This document shows, piece by piece, positions 27,994 through 37,108 of a stretch of DNA of 64,000 nucleotides. The translations under genes and the position numbers were made by a program. Where the stretch lies: contig JAJDND010000080.1 of assembly GCA_022340885.1 (NCBI GenBank), positions 1 through 64,000 of the forward strand, read 5' to 3'. Source of the stretch: Desulfobacterales bacterium (GTDB lineage: Bacteria > Desulfobacterota > Desulfobacteria > Desulfobacterales > UBA11574). Position 1 is the first letter of the stretch; the number at the start of each line of letters is the position of its first letter. Below the pieces are notes generated by a model. It was not told the origin of the DNA. It saw only the letters and a program-made list of their open reading frames with translations, and made no database searches.

Positions 27994-29418
27994 ATGAAAC
28001 ACCACGCCACAGAAGAAAAGGTAAAGCCGTTCAGGTTGGTCAAATACTTTACCTTTACGAGCCTGATCCTCATATTTATCGGCACGTTGATTTTTTCTTT
28101 GCTCAACACGCACTGGGCAAAGACCATGCAGGAAAAAAAAAGCGAAGAGTACGCCCGCGTTCTGATCGAAAATCTCAACCATCAGGTGTTCTTACAGTTC
28201 ATCATACCGGTTGCGTTAAAATTTGGAAAGATTCAACTGAGCAACGAAAATCAGTTTGAACGGATGGATAAAGTCGTTAAAAGCACGCTTCACAGTTTTA
28301 AGATCGATATGGTCAATATCTACGACATGGACAACACGATTTCATACAGCTTCAACCATTCGATTATCGGCAAAGAAAATGCCGGGGGCAAAGGATATAC
28401 AGATGCGCTTAAGGGGAAGTACACATCAACTCTCATACAAAACGGCAATTGGTTTGAGATTTTGCTCGGATTCCCCCAAGACAGCAGATTAGTTACATTC
28501 GCCCCTTTGCGCGCGGAGCAGCCGCTATCCCGGATTTCCGGTCCGGTTCTCGGAGTGGTAGAAATTGTGCAGGACTTGACCCAGGATTATAAAGAAATTT
28601 TCGATTTTCAGATTCGGGTTATCATTACCGCTTCGGTTGTAATGGGCGGCCTTTTTTTGGTGCTGCTTTTAGTGGTGAAACGGGGGGAAGGCATCATTGA
28701 AAAGCGGGCTCAGGAGAGACTCAAACTCATCGAGCGGTTAAACCGCGCCGAGCACTTATCCACATTGGGTGAAATGGTGGCGGGAATTTCCCATGAAATT
28801 CGAAATCCGTTGGGTATCATAAAAAGCTCGTCCGAACTGTTAAAGAAAAAAATGGTCAAATTCGATCCTTCCAATTCCATTCCGGATATCATTATTGAAG
28901 AATCCATTAGACTGAATAATATTATTACCGATTTTTTAAATTTTGCAAAACCCAAAAGTCCGAACCTTTCAGCCTGTAAGATAGAGGACATTCTTGAAAA
29001 AAACATCACTTTTTTGACATCGCAGATCAAACAGGAAGGGTACTCCGTCGAGAAGCATTATGATGAAAATCTTCCGGAAATTGCCGCCGATGCGGATATG
29101 CTTTACCAGGCGTTTTTGAACATCCTGATCAACGCAATGCAGGCAATGCCGGGCGGCGGCATCATTCAGGTAAGCATTCATTCGGCTGATCATACTGTAA
29201 AGATCGTCATTGAAGACGAAGGTGAAGGCATTCCTAAAGATCTGCTGGAAAAGATATGGGACCCTTTTTTTACAACAAAAGCCAAAGGAACCGGCCTGGG
29301 GCTGGGCATCGTGAAAAACATTATTGAATCCCATGAGGGAAAAGTCAGCATCATCAATAAACCGAATGCCGGATCCCGCGTCACGATCGCTTTGCCGGTC
29401 AATCAAAGAGCATCGTAA
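27994..29418 (+). CDS. Membrane sensor histidine kinase (NtrB/PilS/ZraS-like)
   Basis: A 474-residue kinase. Membrane helix 1 spans ~16-38, a periplasmic sensor domain follows to ~205, and helix 2 lies at ~208-230. The HisKA domain has the phospho-acceptor His in GISHEIRNPLG near 264, and the HATPase has DEGEGIP and GTGLGLGIV. The sensor domain has no family I recognise. The gene overlaps the downstream sigma-54 response regulator (TAATG), so they are partners. The adjacent palindromes, sigma-54 promoter and small RNA are the likely output. The signal is unknown. Confidence 0.9.
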   Translation: MKHHATEEKVKPFRLVKYFTFTSLILIFIGTLIFSLLNTHWAKTMQEKKSEEYARVLIENLNHQVFLQFIIPVALKFGKIQLSNENQFERMDKVVKSTLHSFKIDMVNIYDMDNTISYSFNHSIIGKENAGGKGYTDALKGKYTSTLIQNGNWFEILLGFPQDSRLVTFAPLRAEQPLSRISGPVLGVVEIVQDLTQDYKEIFDFQIRVIITASVVMGGLFLVLLLVVKRGEGIIEKRAQERLKLIERLNRAEHLSTLGEMVAGISHEIRNPLGIIKSSSELLKKKMVKFDPSNSIPDIIIEESIRLNNIITDFLNFAKPKSPNLSACKIEDILEKNITFLTSQIKQEGYSVEKHYDENLPEIAADADMLYQAFLNILINAMQAMPGGGIIQVSIHSADHTVKIVIEDEGEGIPKDLLEKIWDPFFTTKAKGTGLGLGIVKNIIESHEGKVSIINKPNAGSRVTIALPVNQRAS

Positions 29419-30800
29419 TGGAAACCATCCTGATCGTAGATGATGAAAAAAATTATCCGTTGATATTAAGCGCGATCCTCGAAGAGGAAGGATTCGAAAC
29501 ATTCACCGCGAACAGTGGCGGTGAAGCGCTTGATATTCTTTCAAATACAGATATCGACCTGGTGCTGACCGATATGAAGATGCCGTCCATGGACGGTATC
29601 GAACTTTTAGAAAAAATCAAGGCCAAAGATCATGATCTCCCCGTCATTATGATGACCGCCCACGGCACGGTGGATAAGGCTGTTGAAGCCATGCAAAAAG
29701 GAGCTTACAGCTATATTCTCAAGCCTTTTGATAATGATCGACTGATTATATATGTCAACAAGGCGGTGGGTATGTATCGGGTTGTCAAAGAGAACCGACA
29801 GCTTAGGGATGCCGTGGAGTCGAAATACCGTCTCGGAAATATCATCGGAAAAAGTAAGGTGATGCAGGATGTCTTTGAGACCATAAAAAAAGTTGCAACC
29901 GCCAGCGCCACGGTGTTGATCGAAGGCGAAAGCGGCACCGGCAAGGAATTGGTCGCAAAATCAATTCATTTTAACAGCTCGCGACGTGATAAACCGTTTG
30001 TTGCGGTGAACTGCAGCGCGCTCGCCGAAAATTTGCTTGAAAGCGAACTCTTCGGTCATGAAAAAGGCGCGTTTACCGGCGCTGTAACCATGAAAAAAGG
30101 CCGATTTGAGTTGGCGGACAGCGGAACGCTTTTTCTGGACGAAATCGGCGAACTTTCACCCAATCTTCAGGTCAAGCTTTTAAGGGTACTCCAAGACAAA
30201 ATTATTGAAAGAGTCGGTGGCGTTAAGCCGATGTCGGTGGATATTAGAATTATTGCCGCTACCAATAAACGGCTCAAAGATGAAATGCTGAACGGACGGT
30301 TCAGAGAAGACCTTTTTTATCGTTTGAACGTGGTGCACATCGTTCTGCCGGTATTAAAAGAACGCAAAGAAGATTTAGGCCTTTTGGTCGATCATTTTAT
30401 CGGAAAATATAAAGATGAACGAAAGTCCGATATTTTGATTAGCGGTATCGATCCGGAAGTCAAACGTCTGTTTTACGCATACAATTGGCCCGGGAATGTC
30501 CGTGAGCTGGAAAACGTTATCGAAAGGGCGATGGTACTGTGCCAGGGCAGCACGATAAAAGTGTCGGATCTTCCGAAAGAATTTAAAAACAGTATTGATA
30601 ATTCTCTGGATGTTGAAAGTATTCCCGCAGATGCAAAACTGGATGAAACGCTGGCGATGATAGAAAAAATGATGCTCGAAAGAGCGCTGAAGTTAACAAA
30701 CAATGTGCAATCCCAGGCAGCGGAATTGCTGGGAATCGGAAAAAGCGGGCTGAACTGGAAAATAAAAAAATTCAAACTGGAGATTGGTTCAAAAACTTGA
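29418..30800 (+). CDS. Sigma-54-dependent response regulator (NtrC family)
   Basis: A 460-residue regulator: receiver domain (phospho-acceptor Asp 52 in [11 protein letters not shown]), AAA+ domain with Walker A GESGTGKE near 175, the sigma-54-contacting loop GAFTGA intact near 218, and a C-terminal Fis-type HTH ([19 protein letters not shown]). It activates sigma-54 promoters from upstream enhancers. Directly after its stop come two identical palindromes and a sigma-54 promoter, which I take as its own target site. Translationally coupled to the kinase gene. Confidence 0.95.
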   Translation: METILIVDDEKNYPLILSAILEEEGFETFTANSGGEALDILSNTDIDLVLTDMKMPSMDGIELLEKIKAKDHDLPVIMMTAHGTVDKAVEAMQKGAYSYILKPFDNDRLIIYVNKAVGMYRVVKENRQLRDAVESKYRLGNIIGKSKVMQDVFETIKKVATASATVLIEGESGTGKELVAKSIHFNSSRRDKPFVAVNCSALAENLLESELFGHEKGAFTGAVTMKKGRFELADSGTLFLDEIGELSPNLQVKLLRVLQDKIIERVGGVKPMSVDIRIIAATNKRLKDEMLNGRFREDLFYRLNVVHIVLPVLKERKEDLGLLVDHFIGKYKDERKSDILISGIDPEVKRLFYAYNWPGNVRELENVIERAMVLCQGSTIKVSDLPKEFKNSIDNSLDVESIPADAKLDETLAMIEKMMLERALKLTNNVQSQAAELLGIGKSGLNWKIKKFKLEIGSKT

Positions 30801-30865
30801 ACGATAATAGTGGCGGAATCATAGTTAATTATTTCGGATGGTTGTGTTGCTAATTGGGGGTGAGG

Positions 30866-30881
30866 GTTCAAAATTTTGAAC
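30866..30881. promoter_or_regulatory. Palindrome 1, candidate enhancer site
   Basis: GTTCAAAATTTTGAAC is a perfect 16-bp palindrome, identical to the one at 30945. It lies about 240 bases before the predicted sigma-54 start, a normal position for an NtrC-type activator. Confidence 0.65.
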
Positions 30882-30944
30882 AGGATGGAACAGATGCCAA
30901 ATATTAGCAAAATGAATATGTTATGTCATTTGGCCAGGGACGGC

Positions 30945-30960
30945 GTTCAAAATTTTGAAC
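30945..30960. promoter_or_regulatory. Palindrome 2, candidate enhancer site
   Basis: A second exact copy of GTTCAAAATTTTGAAC, 79 bases centre to centre from the first. A half site TTTTGAAC follows at 30963-30970. The T-run directly after it means it could also act as a weak terminator for the regulator mRNA. Confidence 0.65.
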
Positions 30961-31089
30961 TTTTTTGAACTCGGCGTCAAAAATCCCGGAGGAAATAGAA
31001 AGAAACCATTTTCGGGGTATATGTTTTATCTCTCTATAATTACAGAAAATATGAATTGATAAAAAAAATATCAGAACCCGTTAAGGTTT

Positions 31090-31107
31090 TTGGCAAGAAA
31101 ATTGCAT
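31090..31107 (+). promoter_or_regulatory. Canonical sigma-54 promoter
   Basis: TTGGCAAGAAAATTGCAT (31090-31107) has GG at 31092-31093 and GC at 31104-31105 with exactly 10 bases between, and the conserved TGGCA and TTGCA blocks. The predicted start is about 31117. It points to the small RNA, as the next gene is on the opposite strand. Confidence 0.8.
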
Positions 31108-31116
31108 AAAACATTT

Positions 31117-31189
31117 TCAAACCTAATAATTTCTTTATCTGTTTTCCTCCTTAATGACCAATGACAAAAGTTCATTGGTCATTTTTTTT
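31117..31189 (+). ncRNA. Candidate sigma-54-dependent small RNA (~70 nt)
   Basis: The predicted transcript begins about 12 bases after the sigma-54 GC element and ends in the T-run of a strong terminator. The 5' part is unstructured and U/C-rich, with UUUUCCUCCUU at 31142-31152. This is complementary to Shine-Dalgarno sequences and sits just before the terminator stem. The 3' part is the terminator hairpin. The layout (two-component pair, enhancer sites, sigma-54 promoter, short terminated RNA) recalls GlmY/GlmZ regulation by GlrKR in enterobacteria, but I see no sequence similarity to them. Exact ends are estimates. Confidence 0.65.
31153..31189 (+). terminator. Strong Rho-independent terminator
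   Basis: AATGACCAATGA (31153-31164) pairs perfectly over 12 bp with TCATTGGTCATT (31172-31183), with a 7-base loop and a run of eight T (31182-31189). The T-run is on the forward strand only, so it ends forward transcripts. The nearest forward gene stops 350 bases earlier, which is why a separate small transcript is likely. Confidence 0.85.
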
Positions 31190-31213
31190 GATTTTTTTCA
31201 GACATCCGGACAA

Positions 31214-31912
31214 CTACGAAATTTTCGCTAGTTTTTCCCTGACAATCTCGGTATATATCGACTCGGGGTAATCGGATAAAATTTTCTTGAATGCAGTAAT
31301 GCTTTTTTCTTTATTTCCAGCAGCGGCATACATCTCGCCCAGATTGAAAAGGGCTTCGTCTTTGACTGGGTAATCCTGAGACGTGGCCACCATTTCAAAA
31401 TAACCCGAAGCGGTGTTGTAATCTTTTTTGGCTTCATAACAATACCCCAGGCCGTTTAAAACGAGATTTTTCAGAAACGGTTCATCGGTAAACTTTGCAA
31501 GCAGCTGATTATAAAGAGTTATTGCTTTATCATAATCCTTGGCGGCATAACACATATCGGCATAATAAAGACGTGCCAGAATGCCTCCCTGCCTTTGTGA
31601 GTAGTTATTGATAATCCGTTCAAAATCCTTTTCGGTGCCTTTTAACGCTTTTTCCGGGCCATCGGCTTTCAGTAATGCCTGATATTTGACGATGCCTTCT
31701 TGAAGCATTGAAAAAGCCTTGTTTTCGGATTTTTTCTGATAATAAAAAAAACCGGCCCCGATAATCAGCAGTATCAAAAAAGCGCCAACGGCACATGAAA
31801 CCTGCACCTTATGAGCTGTGACAAACTCAAAAAGCTTTGTCCAAAATGAGATGAATTCGTCGGGGTTGTTGAGGTCTCTTTTTCGAGACCGGGATACCGA
31901 TTTTCGCGCCAT
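31214..31912 (-). CDS. Membrane-anchored TPR protein (YfgM-like)
   Basis: A 232-residue protein: basic cytoplasmic N-terminus, one membrane helix (~36-56), then TPR-type repeats (ARLYYADMCYAAKDYDKAI, LFNLGEMYAAAGNKEKSI). The layout matches YfgM/ancillary SecYEG translocon proteins, which hold periplasmic chaperone partners. That function is inference. Its ATG overlaps the adenosine kinase stop by one base, so the two are co-transcribed. It ends 24 bases from the small RNA terminator, which faces it. Confidence 0.75.
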   Translation of the reverse strand: MARKSVSRSRKRDLNNPDEFISFWTKLFEFVTAHKVQVSCAVGAFLILLIIGAGFFYYQKKSENKAFSMLQEGIVKYQALLKADGPEKALKGTEKDFERIINNYSQRQGGILARLYYADMCYAAKDYDKAITLYNQLLAKFTDEPFLKNLVLNGLGYCYEAKKDYNTASGYFEMVATSQDYPVKDEALFNLGEMYAAAGNKEKSITAFKKILSDYPESIYTEIVREKLAKIS

Positions 31913-32910
31913 TATTCCTCCAGTAATATTTTAATTCTCTCCCAGCCCGCTTCCGGAATGTTCGCCCCCGTTACCCGGGTCACTTCATAGCCGCAAGCCG
32001 AGCCGAGTTTTCCGCATTTTTCAAAACTATATCCGTTTACCAGTCCAAATAAAAAGCCGGATGCCCACAGGTCGCCTGCTCCCGTGGTGTCCTTAACATC
32101 TCCTTCCCCAATGGGTTCTATTTTTAATGTGCTTCCATTATGGGAAATATAGCTTCCCCTTTTTCCGACCTTCAGGGCGGCAATCGTCGTGTTTTGAGCC
32201 ATGGCTGTGATGGCTTTGACGTCATCGGAATAGCCGGTGAATGCCTGCGCTTCATCCTCGTTGGCGATCAAAATATCGACAAAATCATTGACGATGCCGT
32301 CAAGAATTTTTTTCGACGCCTCGACCACCGTAAAACTGGCAAGATCAAGGGATACCAATGCGCCTGCGGATTTTGCCGCTTTTAATGCCGCCATAATAAG
32401 CGCCTCATTAAAGAGAAGATACCCTTCGATATGGACAATGGCGGCATCTTCAAAACATTTCTCCGTTATTTCATGTGGTTGTGCTTCCGACGACGCGCCG
32501 AGGAATGTAAACATGGAACGCTGGGCGTCGGGTGTAATAATGGACAAGACCCTTCCGGTGGGTGATGATGATTTTAACAGGGCCGGATCGACATTGTTTT
32601 TTTTAAGATCGGTTTCAAACAACCGGGCCATATCACCACAGCCGCTTTTTCCGACAAATCGTGCCGGTCCCCCGAGTTTGCCGATACCCACAACGGTATT
32701 GCAGGCCGATCCCCCCGGAACGAGGACGGGTTGTTGGGTGGTAAATGACAAGGTCTGTTCGATGAACTCCCTGTCAACGTACTTCATTCCACCTTTCACG
32801 GCACCGGTTTTTTCCAAAAATTCTTCATTCTCATAAGCCAGGATGTCGATCAAAGGAGAACCGATACCGGTTATCAATTTTTTCTTCCGGTCGATTTGTT
32901 CAAATTTCAT
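31912..32910 (-). CDS. PfkB-family sugar kinase, probably adenosine kinase
   Basis: A 332-residue PfkB/ribokinase-fold enzyme. It has the N-terminal GGSACNTVVGIGKLGG signature, a lid region, and the C-terminal DTTGAGDLWASGFLFG motif carrying the catalytic Asp. Proteins of this type in sulfate reducers are usually annotated adenosine kinase, salvaging adenosine (for example from S-adenosylhomocysteine) to AMP. Other sugar substrates cannot be ruled out. Operon with the TPR gene. Confidence 0.85.
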   Translation of the reverse strand: MKFEQIDRKKKLITGIGSPLIDILAYENEEFLEKTGAVKGGMKYVDREFIEQTLSFTTQQPVLVPGGSACNTVVGIGKLGGPARFVGKSGCGDMARLFETDLKKNNVDPALLKSSSPTGRVLSIITPDAQRSMFTFLGASSEAQPHEITEKCFEDAAIVHIEGYLLFNEALIMAALKAAKSAGALVSLDLASFTVVEASKKILDGIVNDFVDILIANEDEAQAFTGYSDDVKAITAMAQNTTIAALKVGKRGSYISHNGSTLKIEPIGEGDVKDTTGAGDLWASGFLFGLVNGYSFEKCGKLGSACGYEVTRVTGANIPEAGWERIKILLEE

Positions 32911-32974
32911 CGTTTACCACACGAGGGACGCATGTAGACATCCGCTGTTAATTATCAGAAAAAGTATTATGTTG

Positions 32975-33910
32975 TCAAAATACCATAAAACGGCGTCTTC
33001 GTCTATCGAGCCGTTTTATCCCTTCTTCTTCTGCTGCCTGCAGCGCGGTTTCAAAATCCGTGTTCGACGGATGGACAGAGAGCGCTTTGATCTCACCGGC
33101 CCGGCCGCAGGGTCGGTACTGCGGCATGATGTTGACATAGGTGTTTTTGGAAACCCGTCGGGCGATAAATCTCATAATTTCCCTGGTTCCCGAAAGCCCG
33201 GAAGGCAGCACCAAATGCCGGAGCAATATGCCGCGTTGCGCAATTCCCGTATCATCCATGACCAAATCACCCGTTTGCCGGTGCATCTCCAGCAGGGCCT
33301 GTTGGGCCACTTCAGGGTAGTTTTCGGCGTTACAGGTTGCCTTTGCAATCGCCGGATCCCAGAATTTAAAATCCGGCATATAGATGTCGAATACGCCATC
33401 GAGAAGCTTCAGTGTGTCAACTGAATCATATCCGCCGGTGTTGTAAACCAAGGGAAGCGAGAGTCCCTTGGGAACGGCAACCGCCAGGGCGGAAAGGATC
33501 TGGGGCACCACATGGGACGGGGTAACAAAATTAATGTTGTGACATCGTTTGTTTTGCAGCCAAAGCATGATGTCGGCCAGTTGTTCGTCGGATATTTCCT
33601 CGCCTTGACCCAGATGACTGATGTCATAGTTCTGACAGAAAATGCACCTGAGGTTGCAGTGGGTAAAAAAAATCGTTCCCGACCCATAGGTTCCGACCAG
33701 TGGGTCTTCTTCTCCGAAGTGCGCGTTAAAGCTTGAAACATAAGCCCTTTCACCGGTTTTGCACAAACCGGTCTCACCGGATGTTCGGTCCACCTTGCAC
33801 TGCCTGGGGCAAAGGGTGCAGCATTTTATGATTTCGCGGGCCTGTTGGATTTTTGGGGCGAGAAATCCTTTTTTAAACGTTTCAATATATGCGGGTTCAA
33901 AATTTGCCAT
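32975..33910 (-). CDS. Radical SAM protein, PflA-like
   Basis: A 311-residue radical SAM protein. The cluster motif CNLRCIFC (C-x3-C-x2-C) is near residues 87-94 and is preceded by a Cys-rich segment (CTLCPRQCKV near 32-41) typical of pyruvate-formate-lyase-activase-like proteins. It reductively cleaves SAM to modify a partner, but no glycyl-radical enzyme is adjacent. Function is unassigned. It is separated from the kinase gene by 64 bases and from feoB by 61. Confidence 0.85.
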   Translation of the reverse strand: MANFEPAYIETFKKGFLAPKIQQAREIIKCCTLCPRQCKVDRTSGETGLCKTGERAYVSSFNAHFGEEDPLVGTYGSGTIFFTHCNLRCIFCQNYDISHLGQGEEISDEQLADIMLWLQNKRCHNINFVTPSHVVPQILSALAVAVPKGLSLPLVYNTGGYDSVDTLKLLDGVFDIYMPDFKFWDPAIAKATCNAENYPEVAQQALLEMHRQTGDLVMDDTGIAQRGILLRHLVLPSGLSGTREIMRFIARRVSKNTYVNIMPQYRPCGRAGEIKALSVHPSNTDFETALQAAEEEGIKRLDRRRRRFMVF

Positions 33911-33971
33911 GCTATTGATATTTAAACTTAAGGTTCACTGTCAGGTTTGAAAAGCTATTTCACACGGAATA

Positions 33972-36152
33972 TCAGGCGCCGATTATATTTCCCCCCTGAT
34001 ATACCAGAAAAGCCATTATCCATGCAAGCATCGTACTGTAGGAAATGCTGAAAATCATCCATTTCAAAGAAGCCGTCTCCCGCCGGATGGCAGACAATGT
34101 CGCAAGACACGGCATGTACAACAAGACAAAAACCATCATGGCCAGTGCTGCAATCGATGTCATGCCGGAAGAGACAAGCGCGTTTTCAAGGGCTTTCGAA
34201 TCCTTCTTCTGGTCGGCGGCATAAAGAATTCCCATGGTGCTCACGACGATCTCCTTGGCGACAAAACCGGTCAAGAGGGCCACGCTGCCACGCCAGTCGA
34301 TGCCGATGGGCGCAAAAACAGGTTCGATAATCTTGCCGATGCGGCCCATATACGATTTTTCAGCCCTTTCAGCCGCTTGTGATCTTATAATCCTGTCAAC
34401 GGCCAGATCCATCTTCTGTTGCAGGACACTTTTTTCGGCATCCGTGGCGGCAATCATCTGCGCGTGATAGGATCTTTGGACCTGTTCGATTTCCGATGCA
34501 TAATCCTTGGAATATGATATATGCAGCGGAAATGCCGAAAGCGTCCAAACCACGATGGAACCGATAAGAATATAACCGCCCATTTTTTTTAAAAAGATTT
34601 TGCTTCGATCCCACATGTGTATCATCAGGCTTTTGATCATGGGGATTCGGTATGGCGGCAATTCCATGACAAAGGGGGCATCAGCGCCCCTTAAAAGGGT
34701 TGATCTGAAAAGCCGGCCGGTGATGATGGAAAGCACGATGCCCAACAGGTAGATGCAAAAGATCACGGTTCCGGCTTTGGCGCCGAAAAAAGCCCCCGCC
34801 AGAATAATGTAAACCGGAAGCCGGGCCGAACAGGACATAAAGGGCGTAATGAGAATGGTCAGGGTTCGATCTTTTTCGCTCTCCAAAGTCCGGCTGGCCA
34901 TAATGGCCGGAACATTGCACCCGAACCCCATCAACATGGGGATAAAAGATTTGCCGTGAAGACCGATCAGGTGCATGATCTTGTCCATCAGAAATGCGGC
35001 TCTGGCCATATAGCCCGTATCTTCAAACAAAGCGATGCAAAAGAAAAGAATCAGAATATTCGGCAAAAAGATAATGACGCTTCCGACGCCTGCGATCACG
35101 CCCTGGATCAGAAAGTCCTTGAATATATTGTTGGGAAGCGCCTGGGCTAAAAATGACGAAAGGAGTTTTATTCCACTGTCGATCCAGTTCATTGGATAGG
35201 CGCCCAGGGAAAACGTCAATTGGAACATGGCCCAGATAAAAAATATAAAAATCGGAAACCCGACAAACCGGTTGGTCAGGACAAGATCGATGTTTCGAGA
35301 TATATCGACGCGTTGTTTTGTGGAGCTGGCCAGGACCTCCATGATGATCCCGGCGATAAAACCATACCGCTCGTCGGTCATGACGATTTCCGGATCATCA
35401 TCAAACCGATCGATGAGAAAATTACGTTGATTATCGATATCTTCAAGAATTTTTTCGCCGATGTTGCCGGTCTTTTCCAGGATGCGGCTTGTTACGATTT
35501 TATCGTTTTCAAGAAGTTTGATGGCTGTCCAACGAATGTTGTATGGGATGACGCCGGCGTTGTGGTTGCCGATGATCTTTTCAACTTTCGAGATGGCATC
35601 CTCGATGTCTTTACTGTACTTTACCTTTCGTTTTTGGACAGCAGATCGGTCCGACTCTGCCAATGCAATGGCCTGCTCCAAAAGCGTTTCCATGCCCTTG
35701 TTTTTATTGCCGACGGTAAAGACAACGGGCACGGCCAAAAGTTCGGAAAGCTTTCGGTCGTCGATTTTGAGGCCCCGGCTTCGGGCAACATCGGCCATGT
35801 TCAGAGCGAACAATACGCTGCAATCGATTTCCCTTAACTGCGTTGCCAGATAAAGGCTTCGCTCGAGATTGGATGCATCGATGATGTCGATCACCACATC
35901 CGGCCGTTCTTCCAGGATATAATCCCGGGCAACGATTTCTTCTATGGAAAAGGGGGTTAAGCTGTATGTTCCGGGGAGATCGACGATTTTCAGATCGTAA
36001 CCGGCGTGTTTGACGTTACCTTCCTTTTTTTCAACCGTAACGCCGGGCCAGTTTCCGACCTTCTGGCGCGTTCCGGTCAAGTTGTTGAATATGGTGGTTT
36101 TGCCTGAATTCGGGTTGCCTGCGAGGGCTATGGTAAGTTGTTTCGGGGTCAT
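33972..36152 (-). CDS. feoB: Ferrous iron transporter FeoB
   Basis: A 726-residue inner-membrane Fe(II) transporter. The N-terminal G domain has G1 GNPNSGKTTIFN, G3 DLPGTYSL and G4 NMAD; a helical domain (~165-270) follows, then the polytopic membrane region with Gate motifs including MGFGCNVPAIMASRTL. Its ATG overlaps the feoA TGA by 4 bases. Confidence 0.97.
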   Translation of the reverse strand: MTPKQLTIALAGNPNSGKTTIFNNLTGTRQKVGNWPGVTVEKKEGNVKHAGYDLKIVDLPGTYSLTPFSIEEIVARDYILEERPDVVIDIIDASNLERSLYLATQLREIDCSVLFALNMADVARSRGLKIDDRKLSELLAVPVVFTVGNKNKGMETLLEQAIALAESDRSAVQKRKVKYSKDIEDAISKVEKIIGNHNAGVIPYNIRWTAIKLLENDKIVTSRILEKTGNIGEKILEDIDNQRNFLIDRFDDDPEIVMTDERYGFIAGIIMEVLASSTKQRVDISRNIDLVLTNRFVGFPIFIFFIWAMFQLTFSLGAYPMNWIDSGIKLLSSFLAQALPNNIFKDFLIQGVIAGVGSVIIFLPNILILFFCIALFEDTGYMARAAFLMDKIMHLIGLHGKSFIPMLMGFGCNVPAIMASRTLESEKDRTLTILITPFMSCSARLPVYIILAGAFFGAKAGTVIFCIYLLGIVLSIITGRLFRSTLLRGADAPFVMELPPYRIPMIKSLMIHMWDRSKIFLKKMGGYILIGSIVVWTLSAFPLHISYSKDYASEIEQVQRSYHAQMIAATDAEKSVLQQKMDLAVDRIIRSQAAERAEKSYMGRIGKIIEPVFAPIGIDWRGSVALLTGFVAKEIVVSTMGILYAADQKKDSKALENALVSSGMTSIAALAMMVFVLLYMPCLATLSAIRRETASLKWMIFSISYSTMLAWIMAFLVYQGGNIIGA

Positions 36153-36370
36153 ATTTCTACGGTTATTTGCGCGGCTTCTTCAACGCGGAGTGATACATGA
36201 TAGCCCTTGACGATCAATTCCACGGGATCTTTTAACGGCGCATACTTTTCAACATAAATTTTGGTTCCTTTTAAAATGCCCATTTCGAGGATCCTTCTTC
36301 GGATCGCCCCATTTCCGCCCACACGAACGACGGTCGCCGTTTGCTTTTCTTTCATTTCACTCAACAACAT
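36149..36370 (-). CDS. feoA: Ferrous iron transport protein FeoA
   Basis: A 73-residue SH3-like FeoA protein (LSEMKEKQTATVVRVGGNG, RRRILEMGILKGTKI). It interacts with the cytoplasmic side of FeoB. It sits between fur-feoA and feoB with a 16-base gap upstream and a 4-base overlap downstream, so all three are one operon. Confidence 0.95.
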   Translation of the reverse strand: MLLSEMKEKQTATVVRVGGNGAIRRRILEMGILKGTKIYVEKYAPLKDPVELIVKGYHVSLRVEEAAQITVEI

Positions 36371-36386
36371 CCGCTTATCTCCGTAT

Positions 36387-37067
36387 TCAGGTTCTCACCG
36401 GTTCAACCAATATTTTCTCCGCGAGTCCGCGTCCCAGAACATAGCGATTGTAATCCGCGGCGATGACCATTTGTCCTTTATGGAGGTTGGTCACAATGTC
36501 GATTCGGTCTCCGATCCTCAGCCCCATGGACAAAAGCCGCATACGGGCGCTGGCGCCCCCGGTAAACTCCCTGATTTCCACCTGTTCTCCCTGTTTGGCA
36601 TGAATCAGGGGCATGGGACGAATGTGATCTTTGAGGCAATTGGAACAGATGCCGTAGATTTCCATTTTGTGCTGAAGCATATGAAAATTATGGGCCGCGG
36701 CGATTCGGCCCTGCATTTTTTCGATATGTTCGTCTTTGAACTCATAAATGTTTCGACATTTCGTACAGATCATGTGATCGTGATGATGACCCAAATGCCG
36801 GTGCTCGTAACGCACTTCTCCATTGTCGAATCTGTTTTTCCGGGCAAACCCGAAGCGACACATCAGCTTCAAGGTGTCCCTGACAAAATCGGCCGATAAT
36901 AAGTATCCGTTATCACTAAGGAGTAGAACCAGTTCGCTCACGGTAATGTGACGTTCGGTTTGAAGAAAAACTTCAAGGATCTTGAATCGATCTTCGAATT
37001 CATCGATATTTTCCTGCTGGAACAGTTTTTGAAATTGTTCTTTTTCCCGATGATGAACGCGTTTCAT
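36387..37067 (-). CDS. Fur-family repressor fused to a FeoA domain
   Basis: A 226-residue two-domain protein. Residues ~25-150 are a Fur-type winged HTH and dimerisation domain with the metal-binding HLGHHHDHMIC stretch (91-101), CTKC (101-104) and CSNC (141-144). Residues ~158-222 are a FeoA/SH3-like domain (ARMRLLSMGLRIGDRIDI). This combination is more familiar in DtxR/IdeR regulators than in Fur. It leads feoA-feoB, so it should regulate iron uptake. I chose the ATG at 37067. An open frame continues to 37229 but runs through a MITE-like repeat and is not conserved-looking. Confidence 0.85.
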   Translation of the reverse strand: MKRVHHREKEQFQKLFQQENIDEFEDRFKILEVFLQTERHITVSELVLLLSDNGYLLSADFVRDTLKLMCRFGFARKNRFDNGEVRYEHRHLGHHHDHMICTKCRNIYEFKDEHIEKMQGRIAAAHNFHMLQHKMEIYGICSNCLKDHIRPMPLIHAKQGEQVEIREFTGGASARMRLLSMGLRIGDRIDIVTNLHKGQMVIAADYNRYVLGRGLAEKILVEPVRT

Positions 37068-37108
37068 TTTGATTCCCGTAAAAAGCGACTCGATAAAAAT
37101 ACTTTTAT

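Larger units (their letters stand above)
30801..31213. other. Regulatory region holding a sigma-54 small-RNA module
   Basis: This 413-base stretch between the response regulator and the convergent TPR gene has no coding ORF. In order it holds two identical 16-bp palindromes, a canonical sigma-54 promoter, a short U/C-rich transcript with an anti-Shine-Dalgarno string, and a strong terminator. Each part has its own entry. Confidence 0.7.

Noticed and set aside
31146-31152. AAGGAGG on the reverse strand, as a ribosome site for a small peptide
   Set aside because: The first usable start codon on that strand is over 20 bases away and the peptide would be about 24 residues with no recognisable feature. 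The string is better explained as the anti-SD seed of the forward RNA.
31154-31231. Short forward ORF starting at the ATG inside the terminator stem
   Set aside because: No ribosome site precedes it (the sequence before it is CCTCCTT), and the frame runs through the terminator into the antisense of the TPR gene.
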